Assembly (NCBI GenBank): GCA_964621345.1
Contig: CAZUON010000012.1
Coordinates: 1-64,000, forward strand
Length of the DNA: 64,000 nucleotides
Direction: 5' to 3'
DNA from: Glaciecola sp964621345
GTDB lineage: Bacteria; Pseudomonadota; Gammaproteobacteria; Enterobacterales; Alteromonadaceae
In this document: piece after piece, positions 45,828-55,403 of the stretch
Layout of the letters: each line of letters opens with the position of its first letter
How positions within the stretch are numbered: position 1 is the stretch's first letter
Program-made: the position numbers and the translations under genes
The notes under the pieces: model-generated
Databases searched by the model: none
The model's input: the letters and a program-made list of their open reading frames with translations, nothing else
Told to the model about the DNA's origin: nothing

Positions 45828-47225
45828 ATGACCAATGCCCCAGTCGCCGATGTCTTGGCTGGTAAACATGCTGTTAGTAGCACCGTCGAGGTAAAAGGAT
45901 GGGTGCGCACTAAACGTGATTCTAAAGCCGGCTTATCGTTTGTAGCCGTGCACGATGGTAGTTGTTTTGACCCTGTGCAAATAGTGGTGCTCAATACTTT
46001 AGCCAATTACGACGAAGTATTACGTTTAACAACCGGTTGCTCGGTTCGCGCAAAAGGTATTGTTAAACAATCTGAGGGCGCAGGCCAAGCGGTTGAGATT
46101 GAAGCAAGTGAATTAGAAGTCATTGGTTGGGTCGAAAACCCCGACACATATCCAATGGCCGCAAAACGTCATAGCATTGAATATTTGCGCGAACATGCAC
46201 ATTTGCGTCCACGCACAAATATTATTGGTGCAGTAACACGTGTGCGAAATTGCTTGTCGCAAGCCGTGCATCGCTTTTTTCATGAAAAAGGTTACTGCTG
46301 GATAAGCACGCCTATTCTTACTGCCTCTGATACCGAAGGTGCTGGTGAGATGTTCAGAGTCTCAACTTTAGACATGCTTAACGTCCCGACTGACGATAAA
46401 GGCCAAGTCGACTACAGCCAAGATTTCTTTGGTAAAGAAACCTTTTTGACAGTCTCTGGACAACTCAACGTAGAAACTTATTGTACTGCAATGTCTAAGG
46501 TTTATACCTTTGGTCCAACGTTTAGAGCTGAAAACTCCAATACTAGCCGCCATTTAGCCGAGTTTTGGATGATCGAACCAGAAGTCGCTTTTGCAGACTT
46601 ATCGACTATTGCGCAACTAGCAGAAGACTTACTGAAGTATGTATTTGCCGCCGTGCTTGAAGAGCGCGCCGATGATATGGCGTTTTTCGCGCAACGTGTT
46701 AATAAAGAAGTCATCACCCGCATGCAATCGGTGATTGATTCTGATTTTGTGCGCATGGACTACACCGATGCCATTGAAATTCTGCAAAAAAGCGGACGTA
46801 AATTTGAGTTCCCTGTGGAATGGGGTGTAGATTTATCGTCTGAGCATGAGCGTTACTTAGCAGAAGAACATGTTGGCGCACCGGTTATCATGCAGAACTA
46901 TCCTAAAGATATCAAAGCCTTTTACATGCGCATAAACGATGACGAAAAAACGGTTGCTGCAATGGACGTATTAGCGCCTGGCATCGGTGAAATCATTGGT
47001 GGCTCCCAGCGTGAAGAGAGACTTGACGTGTTTGACCGCAGGCTAGCCGAAATGAACCTAAGTGCTGAAGACTACTCGTGGTATCGCGACCTTCGTCGTT
47101 ATGGCAGTGTGCCTCATGCAGGCTTCGGCTTAGGCTTTGAGCGTTTAGTGGCCTATGTAACTGGCGTACAAAATGTCAGAGATGTTATTCCTTTCCCAAG
47201 AACTCCAGGTAACGCAAATTACTAA
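45828..47225 (+). CDS. asnS: asparaginyl-tRNA synthetase
   Basis: 465 residues from the ATG at 45828 (E. coli AsnS 466), preferred over the upstream frame start because GGAG lies six bases before it. OB-fold anticodon domain (VEVKGWVRTKRDSKAGLSFVAVHDGS), class II motif 1 around RVRNCLSQAVHRFFHEKGYCWI, motif 2 (FGPTFRAENSNTSRHLAEFWMIEPE) and motif 3 (GFGLGFERLVAYVTG). It charges tRNA-Asn. It is a single gene closed by a strong terminator. Confidence 0.97.
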   Translation: MTNAPVADVLAGKHAVSSTVEVKGWVRTKRDSKAGLSFVAVHDGSCFDPVQIVVLNTLANYDEVLRLTTGCSVRAKGIVKQSEGAGQAVEIEASELEVIGWVENPDTYPMAAKRHSIEYLREHAHLRPRTNIIGAVTRVRNCLSQAVHRFFHEKGYCWISTPILTASDTEGAGEMFRVSTLDMLNVPTDDKGQVDYSQDFFGKETFLTVSGQLNVETYCTAMSKVYTFGPTFRAENSNTSRHLAEFWMIEPEVAFADLSTIAQLAEDLLKYVFAAVLEERADDMAFFAQRVNKEVITRMQSVIDSDFVRMDYTDAIEILQKSGRKFEFPVEWGVDLSSEHERYLAEEHVGAPVIMQNYPKDIKAFYMRINDDEKTVAAMDVLAPGIGEIIGGSQREERLDVFDRRLAEMNLSAEDYSWYRDLRRYGSVPHAGFGLGFERLVAYVTGVQNVRDVIPFPRTPGNANY

Positions 47226-47257
47226 ATTGTGAGCAAAAACGTTAACGATGTAGTCAA

Positions 47258-47290
47258 AAAGACCACCTTCTTAAAGGTGGTCTTTTTTTT
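47258..47290 (+). terminator. strong intrinsic terminator after asnS
   Basis: GACCACCTT / AAGGTGGTC, a 9-bp stem with a 4-base loop, preceded by an A run and followed by eight T residues (47283-47290). Confidence 0.95.
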
Positions 47291-47426
47291 GCCGATACAC
47301 AATAAGCCTTGCAAGCCGCTAAATACCTAGCAACACGCCCCTTTCATATATTTCGTTACATTTGGCACATACCTTGTACATATCTATGTTGTAAATTGTA
47401 TGCGTACTCACTAAGGATAGAGCAAG

Positions 47427-48584
47427 ATGAAAAGCATAATTTTTAAAATACTCGGTTTTATAGTTATCATCAGTATCGCGGTTGGATTAAGTATGGGTAT
47501 TCAAGCCACCGCACAAGACGATGAGGTTAAGGAAGAAAAAGATACACGCCCCACGGTGAGTATCGAGCAGTTAGTTCCACTTAACCACGACGTGGCCATT
47601 TCAAGCTTTGGTGAAGTACAAGCGCTAGAAACTACTAATTTAGCAGCGCAAGTAAGCGGCGAAGTGCTAAATTGGAATCCACAGTTTGTTGCAGGTGGCG
47701 TCGTAAAACGCGGAGATGTATTATTCACCATTGAGCCTGATACCTATGAAGCTGCTGTACTGCAAGCAGAAGCGCAAGTATCGCTAGCACAAGCTACGCT
47801 GACCGAGGAACTTGCTCGACAAAAAGTGGCTCAGCGAGAAGCGCTTAACTTGGGCGATAACCGAGTATCTGATTTATATTTGCGAAAACCTCAAGTATTG
47901 AGTGCCCAAGCACAACTCAAATCTGCAGAAGCCTCTTTACGTATTGCAAAACGTAACCTCGCAAAAACCCAAGTAACCGCGCCTTACGATGCACTTGTTA
48001 TGTCAAGAGAGATTGGCTCAGGTACTTATGTCAGTCCTGGCATGAAAGTCGCTGCGTTAAGTAATATTGAAAGTGCAGAAATTATTGTGCCAATTGCCGG
48101 CTTTGACCGCCCGTTTTTAGTCGATGATATGCAAGGAAACGAAGCACTAATTACCACCAAAGACAGTGCATCCATTCAGCGGTTAGGTACGGTATCAAGA
48201 GACCTTGGCGTATTAGATGAAGCAACACGCATGCTGCATCTTGTGGTAAAAGTAGAGGACCCCTACAGTCTCAATTCAAATGCACCAGCGCTTAAATTTG
48301 GTTCATATGTACAAGTGTCAGTGCAAGGCAAGCAATTACGCAGTGTGTATAAAGTGCCGCAATCTTTAGTCAATAATCGTAAAATTTGGTTATTAGATGA
48401 AAACGAACAGCTGCAATCGCATCCTGTTGAAGTGCTTCGAGAAGAAGGTAGTTACTTTTTTATCTCAAGTGATATCGACGCCGATGCAAAACTCGTAAAA
48501 GAGCTACCTGAATATCCTCAAAATGGTATGCAAGTGAAGGTGAAAACACCTGAACAAGCGCTCATTTCATATAATAGAAACTAA
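47427..48584 (+). CDS. RND efflux periplasmic adaptor (membrane fusion protein)
   Basis: 385 residues. N-terminal membrane anchor or signal (~8-28), lipoyl/hairpin/barrel layout of AcrA-type adaptors: LAAQVSGEVLNWNPQFVAGGVVKRGDVLFTIEPDTYEAAV, a coiled-coil hairpin ~105-165, KTQVTAPYDALVMSREIGSGTYVSPGMKVAAL, and a beta-barrel with KFGSYVQVSVQG. It links the inner-membrane RND pump to an outer-membrane channel. The permease gene starts 12 bases downstream, so they form an operon. No TolC-type gene is in the window. Confidence 0.93.
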   Translation: MKSIIFKILGFIVIISIAVGLSMGIQATAQDDEVKEEKDTRPTVSIEQLVPLNHDVAISSFGEVQALETTNLAAQVSGEVLNWNPQFVAGGVVKRGDVLFTIEPDTYEAAVLQAEAQVSLAQATLTEELARQKVAQREALNLGDNRVSDLYLRKPQVLSAQAQLKSAEASLRIAKRNLAKTQVTAPYDALVMSREIGSGTYVSPGMKVAALSNIESAEIIVPIAGFDRPFLVDDMQGNEALITTKDSASIQRLGTVSRDLGVLDEATRMLHLVVKVEDPYSLNSNAPALKFGSYVQVSVQGKQLRSVYKVPQSLVNNRKIWLLDENEQLQSHPVEVLREEGSYFFISSDIDADAKLVKELPEYPQNGMQVKVKTPEQALISYNRN

Positions 48585-48596
48585 GGGAGAGCGCAC

Positions 48597-51500
48597 ATGG
48601 ACACTCAACACTCCGACCAGCAACCCCATGAAGCTAAAAGCATGCCTACGGGTTTAATCGCCTTTTTTGCGCAAAATCCAGTTGCGGCAAACTTGCTCAT
48701 GGGCTTTATCATTATTATGGGTTTGGTTAGCTATTCGACCATCCAAAAACAAATGTTCCCGAATATTGAAATTAACTATATTACGGCGAACGTTTCCTAC
48801 CCTGGCGCATCCCCAAAGGAAATTGAAGAAAACATCGTTATTAAGATTGAAGAAGCGATTACCGATGTTACCGAAATTAAAAAGTCCGTAGGACGCTCTT
48901 GGCGTGGCGGTGGCCGTGTGACTATGGAAATTCATGCCTCTGAGCATTTGCCTGACGTCTTAGATAAGATCAAAGCCAGAGTCGACAGTATTGCTACTTT
49001 TCCGGCCTCAATGGAACCTATAAATGTTTCGCAAATTGAATGGCAGCAGCAGGTAGTTGAATTGACCTTGGTCGGTGATATGCCACTAACCGAGCTAAAA
49101 CCGATTGCTCTGCAGATTGAAGAAGAAGTGCTGCAGTTAAGTAATGTGCAAATTGCAGAAGCTAATGCACCGGATGCAGAGATTGGCATTGAAGTGCAGC
49201 CTGAGATGCTGCGCAAATATAATTTAACAATCAATGATATTTCCCAAGCAATACGCCGTTATTCTGCGAATTTTTCTGCGGGTCAAATCAGAAGCGACAG
49301 CGGCATGATTGCTGTGCGCGTTGAAAACCAATTTTATAATGGTGAAGAATTTCGCGATATTCCTGTTAAGATCGGAAATGGCGGCGCAAAAGTCTTATTA
49401 AAAGACGTTGCCGTTATTAAGGACGAATTTACCGAAGGCGAACGCTACTTCAAATATAATGGCGAAAACGCGATTTATATGTCGGTCAGTGCCACTAAAG
49501 CCCAAAATATTATCCCCGTCGCCGATTCTGTAAAAGCGTATGTAGCTGAGCGTAACAAAACCCTGCCCGACGGTGTGAAGTTAGAAGTGCTAGTGGATAT
49601 GACTTACTATCTCAACGGTCGCCTCGATATGATGTTAGGCAACATGACCCAAGGTGCAGTTTTAGTGTTTTTAATGCTGGCGCTATTCTTACGCGTAAAA
49701 CTCGCGTTTTGGGTGATGATAGGTCTACCAGTATGCTTTTTAGGCGCGATGATGTTGATGCCGATGCTGGGCATTACCATTAATATCTTGTCACTATTTG
49801 CATTTATTATGGTACTCGGGATAGTGGTAGACGATGCCATAGTCATAGGGGAAAGCGCCTATACCGAAATTGAAACCAAAGGCGGCGGCGTGCGCAATGT
49901 CATTATTGGTGCTAAACGTGTTGCAACTCCCGCTACCTTTGGCGTCTTAACGACCATCGCAGTATTTGCGCCATTTGTATTCACGTCAGGACCCATGGGT
50001 GACTTTTTTATTAATATCGCCGGTGTTGCTATTCTATGCTTAATCTTTTCTCTGATTGAATCAAAACTTATATTACCAGCTCATATTGCCCATTCTACCT
50101 TCAAGCCTTTAAAAGAAAATGGTTGGAGAGAACGTTTTAATAACGCTTACTTTGGCTTTGTACAGGGTCCATATAAGCGTTTTGTCACCGCTTGTACACG
50201 TCAGCGCTGGTTAGTATTAGCCACCTTTATTGCACTACTGATTATCAGCTTTGGCTTAATTCAAGCGAATTATGTACGCATGGTACCTGAGCCTAAAGTA
50301 CCTCATGACTTCCCAAGTATTAATATCGAAATGAGTGAAACTGTTGCTGATGAAGTGACCATTGAAGCGCTTAAAACGGTTGAACAAGTAGTACTCAGTG
50401 TAGATGAGCAAATTAAACAAGAATACGGCAGCGGTATGGTGCGAGACATTTTAGTATGGAATAACGGTCGCACCGAAGGTCGCTTAATGGCGCCGCTTGT
50501 AGATGAAGATAAACGTCACTTTGATACTTTTGAGCTTGCTCGCCGCTGGCGCGAGGCGATGCCTGAAATTGCTGGTATGAAGTCGTTTACGATTCAAGAC
50601 GATGTAAATGGCGGCGGTGACGACGGTGAATTTGGCTACATGCTATTTGGCTCAGACATTGCCACATTAAACGCGGCGGGTCGCATGATGATTGATAAAT
50701 TACAAACCGAAAAAGGCTTGTTCGATATCAGCTCTACCATCGATCCCGACAGCAAAGAAGTGCAACTGCAGTTAAAACCGGTCGCCTATGACTTAGGTTT
50801 AGACCTCACTACGATTGCAAGTCAAGTCGGTGCAAGCTTTTATGGCGGTGAAGCACAGCGCGTGCTGCGTGATGGCGAAGAAGTGCGCGTTATGGTGCGC
50901 TACCCAAAACTTACTCGTGAGCGTTTTGCCGACTTAAAACATGCAGTAATCACAACGCCAAGCGGCCAAGAAGTGATGCTAGGTGACGTGGTAGATTTAT
51001 ATGAGGCGCCGGGGATCAGTTACATACGCCGCGAAGGTGGTTTCAGAAGCGTATATATCTGGGGCTCAATTGATGAGCAAGCCATTGAGCCGAGTGAAGT
51101 GGTCGATAATATCAAAGATAATATCTTACCTGCACTTAAAGAAGCCTTTCCTTCGGTAAAAACTGAACTTGGCGGTCAAATAGAAGAGCAGCAAGCACAA
51201 CAGAGTCAGCAGACCATGTTCTTTGCAGCAGGTATGATCATGGTGTACATATTGTTAGCGGTGCCCTTAAAAAGCTATGCTCAGCCTCTGATCATCATGT
51301 CGGTTATTCCCTTTAGTTTTACAGGTGCTATATGGGGACACTATCTGTTTGGCATGGACATCAGTATGTTCTCTTCATTTGGATTAATTGCGGCCGCTGG
51401 GGTAGTTATTAATGACTCTCTGGTGATGACCGACTTTGTTAACCAACGAAGAGCACAAGGCTTTAGTATAAAAGATGCGGTAATTGATGCTGGTTGCTCA

Positions 51501-51764
51501 AGGTTCAGAGCAATTACTCTAACCTCTTTTACCACCTTCGCAGGGGTGCTTCCTATAATGTTTGAAACCTCTTTGCAAGCTGGCTTTGTTATTCCAATGG
51601 CAGTTGCTCTGGGCTTTGCTGTGATGTATGCCACGCTAGTAACCTTAATATTGGTACCATGTTTGTATCTTATTTTGTCGGATATTGGACATGTCGCAAG
51701 GCGCTTTGGTAGCTTCATAAAAGGCTTGTTTATACGTTCAAATAAAACAGCAGAACAGCTTTAG
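48597..51764 (+). CDS. RND efflux permease, AcrB-like
   Basis: 1055 residues, the usual size. Twelve transmembrane helices with two large periplasmic loops. The N terminus FFAQNPVAANLLMGFIIIMGLVSYSTIQKQMFPNIEINYITANVSYPGASPKEIEENI belongs to the HAE/MdtBC-type branch. The proton-relay region is GIVVDDAIVIGE; the second half carries AAAGVVINDSLVMTDFVN. AGGGAG lies seven bases before the ATG. Partnered with the adaptor upstream and followed by a strong terminator. The substrate cannot be predicted; a hydrophobic drug or lipid-like compound is usual. Confidence 0.94.
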   Translation: MDTQHSDQQPHEAKSMPTGLIAFFAQNPVAANLLMGFIIIMGLVSYSTIQKQMFPNIEINYITANVSYPGASPKEIEENIVIKIEEAITDVTEIKKSVGRSWRGGGRVTMEIHASEHLPDVLDKIKARVDSIATFPASMEPINVSQIEWQQQVVELTLVGDMPLTELKPIALQIEEEVLQLSNVQIAEANAPDAEIGIEVQPEMLRKYNLTINDISQAIRRYSANFSAGQIRSDSGMIAVRVENQFYNGEEFRDIPVKIGNGGAKVLLKDVAVIKDEFTEGERYFKYNGENAIYMSVSATKAQNIIPVADSVKAYVAERNKTLPDGVKLEVLVDMTYYLNGRLDMMLGNMTQGAVLVFLMLALFLRVKLAFWVMIGLPVCFLGAMMLMPMLGITINILSLFAFIMVLGIVVDDAIVIGESAYTEIETKGGGVRNVIIGAKRVATPATFGVLTTIAVFAPFVFTSGPMGDFFINIAGVAILCLIFSLIESKLILPAHIAHSTFKPLKENGWRERFNNAYFGFVQGPYKRFVTACTRQRWLVLATFIALLIISFGLIQANYVRMVPEPKVPHDFPSINIEMSETVADEVTIEALKTVEQVVLSVDEQIKQEYGSGMVRDILVWNNGRTEGRLMAPLVDEDKRHFDTFELARRWREAMPEIAGMKSFTIQDDVNGGGDDGEFGYMLFGSDIATLNAAGRMMIDKLQTEKGLFDISSTIDPDSKEVQLQLKPVAYDLGLDLTTIASQVGASFYGGEAQRVLRDGEEVRVMVRYPKLTRERFADLKHAVITTPSGQEVMLGDVVDLYEAPGISYIRREGGFRSVYIWGSIDEQAIEPSEVVDNIKDNILPALKEAFPSVKTELGGQIEEQQAQQSQQTMFFAAGMIMVYILLAVPLKSYAQPLIIMSVIPFSFTGAIWGHYLFGMDISMFSSFGLIAAAGVVINDSLVMTDFVNQRRAQGFSIKDAVIDAGCSRFRAITLTSFTTFAGVLPIMFETSLQAGFVIPMAVALGFAVMYATLVTLILVPCLYLILSDIGHVARRFGSFIKGLFIRSNKTAEQL

Positions 51765-51800
51765 TTAATGACCTAAGGTGTATATCTAAAGTAAATATTT

Positions 51801-51835
51801 AAGCGCTCATTGCACATTACATGAGCGCTTTTTTT
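51801..51835 (+). terminator. intrinsic terminator after RND permease gene
   Basis: AAGCGCTCAT / ATGAGCGCTT, a 10-bp stem with a 10-base loop, followed by TTTTT. It separates the RND pump operon from the MMPL-type gene. Confidence 0.92.
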
Positions 51836-51908
51836 ATGAAATAGACTTAAGCTTTTCCGTTGTACTCCGTTACACTCTACAAACTGCAGCAACATTACAC
51901 GGACAGAC

Positions 51909-54218
51909 ATGACACAACGGAGCAGGTTTAGGCTTATCTTTGAATACCCTTGGTGGCTAATTGTGGTGCTAATCTCTAGCATCATGATTATTTCTATTGG
52001 TGCAAAAGATTTGTATTTTCGAGGGGACTACAAGGTATTTTTTGAGCCCGATAACCCTCAACGGCTTGCCTATGAAAACATGCAGCGTATTTTTACCAAA
52101 AACGAGAGCGTATCAATCGTTATCTCACAACCCGGAAGTGATTTATTTAATCAAGAAAGCCTAAGTTTAATTAAACGCTTAAGCGATGACAGCTGGCAAA
52201 TCCCTCTTTCCACTCGCGTTGACTCCATCACCAATTTTCAACACACCTACGACCAAGACAATGACTTAGTGGTCGAAGATTTACTGCTTGAACTCGACTG
52301 GCTTTCTGATGCCTATATAAAACGCATGAAGGCAGTTTCGCTAAATGAGTTAGATCTAGTTAACAAACTTATTTCCCCTGATGGCAAAGTGGCCATGATT
52401 AATATCAACGTGCAGTTGCCCGACGGTGACCAAACCGCTGAAATAACCGAAATCGGGAATTATGTGCGGAATATGATTGCGCCTTACCAAGAAGAATTTA
52501 AAGCGCATGAAATTCGGCTTTCGGGCATTGTTATTATGACCGATGCGATGTTTTTAGCCGCACAAAAGGATGCCCAAACCTTATTTCCACTGATGTTTTT
52601 GCTAATCACCTTCTTACTTATATTACTAATGCGGTCTTTTTTAGCGGTACTAGCCACCTTAATCATTGTATTTACCAGTATCGGCGCCACCATGGGAATT
52701 GGCGGCTGGGCGGGTTTATTTATGAATATCGCTACGGTGAACGTGCCGATTATTATTATGACCCTCGCCATAGCCGACAGCGTGCATCTACTCTCTGGCA
52801 TGCGCTATCGCATGCAGTTAGGCGACGACAAAATCACCGCAATTAAGTATTCGTTAGCGCTGAATATGCGCCCAATTATCATCACCAGTGCGACCACTGC
52901 GATTGGCTTTTTAAGCTTAAATTTTGCGAAAGTTCCGATACTGAGTGACCTCGGTAATTTAGTTGCTGTGGGTGTATTTTTTGCGTGTTTACTCTCGTTA
53001 ACCTTGCTTCCTGCACTCTTATTTATAATGCCCATTCGCTTTGTTCCCTCAGCTAACATTAACAGCACAAGTCAGTGGACAAATATAGCCGAACTCGTTC
53101 GAAAGAATATACGCATATTGCTGTTGTGTTGCCTTGTCTTAGCCATAGGCGGCTCGTATTTATCATCGCAAAACAGACTTAACGATATTGTGATTGAGTA
53201 CTTCAATAAAGAAAACAGCTTTCGCCAAGATGCGGACTTTCAGCAAAATAACTTAAGCGGCCTCAGTAATGTCGATTTTGCCATTTATACCGATACAGAA
53301 AATGGCATTAACGACCCCGCTTTTTTGGCCCACATAGAAGCATTTACAGTGTGGCTAAATCAGCAAGAAGAAGTTGACCATGTTGTGAGCTATAGCAATA
53401 CGATAAAGCGCTTGAGTAAAAACATGAATCAGGACGATGATGATTTTTACCGCCTACCGGATACGCAAAACCTTGCTGCGCAATATCTATTGTTATATGA
53501 GATGTCACTGCCTTTTGGTTTAGATATCAATAATCAAATCGACATCAATAAGTCTGCTGTGCGCATCATGGTGACTTTGAAGAATCTTGGTAGTACCGAG
53601 TTTACCGATTTTGAAGCGCGGGCAAAGGAATTTATGCAACAAAACGCCGCGCAGTATCGTGTCGAGGCGGCTAGCATCCCACTGATATTTGCACACATCA
53701 GTAAAACGAATATGCAAAGTATGATACAAGGCGCTGTTATCGCCTTACTAATTATCTCCGCGTTATTGGTATTCGCTTTACGCAGTTTGAAATTAGGCTT
53801 AATTAGCTTGTTGCCAAATTTGCTGCCAGCACTCATGGGCTTTGGCTTTTGGGCGCTATATTCGGCAAACATCAGTATGGCTTTGTCGGTCGTATTAACG
53901 ATGACCTTAGGAATTATTGTAGACGATACCGTTCACTTTTTAAGTAAGTTTAAAAGCGCGTTAGATAAAGGCTACAATGCACTTCAAAGTGTTGAATTTG
54001 CGTTTAAAAATGTTGGCAATGCACTGTTGATTACAACCGTTGTGCTCGCGTCTGGCTTTTCAGTGTTGGCCTTTTCAGACTTCGCAATTAACTCAGAAAT
54101 GGGCATGCTAACAGCGATTATTATTGTGGCGGCGCTTGTAATTGATTTAACACTGCTTCCAGCATTATTATTATTTATATATGGCAGAGAGAATAATCGG
54201 GCAAAAAGTAGCGAATAA
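51909..54218 (+). CDS. MMPL/RND-superfamily exporter
   Basis: 769 residues in two similar halves, each with a leading helix, a large periplasmic loop (~35-210 and ~415-600) and a bundle of five helices. The helix-four-type motifs are IIMTLAIADSVHLLSG in half one and TLGIIVDDTVHFLSKFKSA in half two. It is of the predicted RND exporter group (COG1033) rather than a drug pump with an adaptor. Related proteins move lipids, hopanoids or hydrophobic compounds. It stands between a terminator and an orphan cheB. Substrate unknown. Confidence 0.88.
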   Translation: MTQRSRFRLIFEYPWWLIVVLISSIMIISIGAKDLYFRGDYKVFFEPDNPQRLAYENMQRIFTKNESVSIVISQPGSDLFNQESLSLIKRLSDDSWQIPLSTRVDSITNFQHTYDQDNDLVVEDLLLELDWLSDAYIKRMKAVSLNELDLVNKLISPDGKVAMININVQLPDGDQTAEITEIGNYVRNMIAPYQEEFKAHEIRLSGIVIMTDAMFLAAQKDAQTLFPLMFLLITFLLILLMRSFLAVLATLIIVFTSIGATMGIGGWAGLFMNIATVNVPIIIMTLAIADSVHLLSGMRYRMQLGDDKITAIKYSLALNMRPIIITSATTAIGFLSLNFAKVPILSDLGNLVAVGVFFACLLSLTLLPALLFIMPIRFVPSANINSTSQWTNIAELVRKNIRILLLCCLVLAIGGSYLSSQNRLNDIVIEYFNKENSFRQDADFQQNNLSGLSNVDFAIYTDTENGINDPAFLAHIEAFTVWLNQQEEVDHVVSYSNTIKRLSKNMNQDDDDFYRLPDTQNLAAQYLLLYEMSLPFGLDINNQIDINKSAVRIMVTLKNLGSTEFTDFEARAKEFMQQNAAQYRVEAASIPLIFAHISKTNMQSMIQGAVIALLIISALLVFALRSLKLGLISLLPNLLPALMGFGFWALYSANISMALSVVLTMTLGIIVDDTVHFLSKFKSALDKGYNALQSVEFAFKNVGNALLITTVVLASGFSVLAFSDFAINSEMGMLTAIIIVAALVIDLTLLPALLLFIYGRENNRAKSSE

Positions 54219-54302
54219 ATGCAACTTTTCCTCACCATTTTACCAAAATTACCGATGACTTAAGTATATAAAATCAGTAAAAAACACCAACAACAGGATG
54301 CT

Positions 54303-55403
54303 ATGCAAAACAAAGTCGCCATTAAAGTGCTCGTAGTAGATGATTCATCGCTGATGCGAAGTCATATCTGCGCTGCCCTTGTTGAGCATGATATGGTCAC
54401 TGACACCGCGGCTAATGGAGTGGAATGCCTAGAAAAAATTAAGCGTTTTAAGCCCGATGTGATCACCTTAGATATCAACATGCCGGTGATGGACGGCATA
54501 GAGTGTTTGACTAAAATTATGGCAAAGTACCCTACCCCCGTTGTTATGATTTCAAGCTTGACTCAAAAAAATGCGGGGGAAACCTTAAAGGCACTCGATT
54601 TAGGTGCGGTAGATTATATTGCTAAACCCAGCGGTTCGGTATCACTAACGCTCAATCGCACAAAATATATGCTGGTAAGCAAAGTCATTAATGCTAGCAA
54701 GGTAAAGGTAGCGTCAAAAATACAATCCGGTGCAGTGCCTTCTGCCTCGGAGCAAAATGTAAAACGCGCCGAACCGACTCATAAGTATCCCGCAAACTCT
54801 ATTACCCAAACAAGAGCAACAGGCAAGCATAACAGCGATATAAAACTAGTTGTTATAGGAGTGTCGACAGGTGGACCAGGCTGTTTACAAGAAATCATTC
54901 CAAAACTGCCAGCAAATTATCCCTACCCAATTGTGATTGCCCAGCATATGCCTGCCCGCTTTACCAAAGTGTTTGCAGCCAGGCTCAATAAGCTATCGAA
55001 TATGGAAGTGGAGGAGCTTAGCAGTATCACCAACTTGGAAGCTGGCAGAGCTTACGTTGCTCAAGGTGATGAAAACATTGAAGTGTTGATGCGAGATGGT
55101 CACTTAGCGGCAAGGCCCGATACCGAAAAATCTCACCATATTTGGCGTCCGAGCATTACAAAACTGGTTGAGTCAACACTTAAGGTACTCAGTGCTAAGC
55201 AGATCTGTTTTGTACAACTAACGGGTATGGGTAACGATGGCGCTGAAGCAATGGCCAAAGCGCATGTCAGTGGTGCTACAACTATCGCCGAATCAGAGCA
55301 AACTTGTATTGTATACGGAATGCCAAAAGAGCTTGTAAAATTAAACGGAGCGAGTATGGTACTGCCCAATTACGATATCGCAAATGCACTCACATCTTTG
55401 TAG
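54303..55403 (+). CDS. cheB: CheB-type chemotaxis methylesterase, orphan
   Basis: 366 residues, normal CheB length. The receiver domain (VLVVDDSSLMRSHIC; phospho-acceptor in DVITLDINMPVMDG; lysine in YIAKPSG) is joined by a ~50-residue linker to the methylesterase domain, with catalytic serine in GVSTGGPGCL, histidine in AQHMPARFT and aspartate in TGMGNDGAEAM. It removes methyl groups from, and deamidates, chemoreceptors. No cheR, cheA, cheW or receptor is nearby. AGGA lies a few bases before the ATG. The ThrE-type gene begins right after its stop. Confidence 0.92.
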   Translation: MQNKVAIKVLVVDDSSLMRSHICAALVEHDMVTDTAANGVECLEKIKRFKPDVITLDINMPVMDGIECLTKIMAKYPTPVVMISSLTQKNAGETLKALDLGAVDYIAKPSGSVSLTLNRTKYMLVSKVINASKVKVASKIQSGAVPSASEQNVKRAEPTHKYPANSITQTRATGKHNSDIKLVVIGVSTGGPGCLQEIIPKLPANYPYPIVIAQHMPARFTKVFAARLNKLSNMEVEELSSITNLEAGRAYVAQGDENIEVLMRDGHLAARPDTEKSHHIWRPSITKLVESTLKVLSAKQICFVQLTGMGNDGAEAMAKAHVSGATTIAESEQTCIVYGMPKELVKLNGASMVLPNYDIANALTSL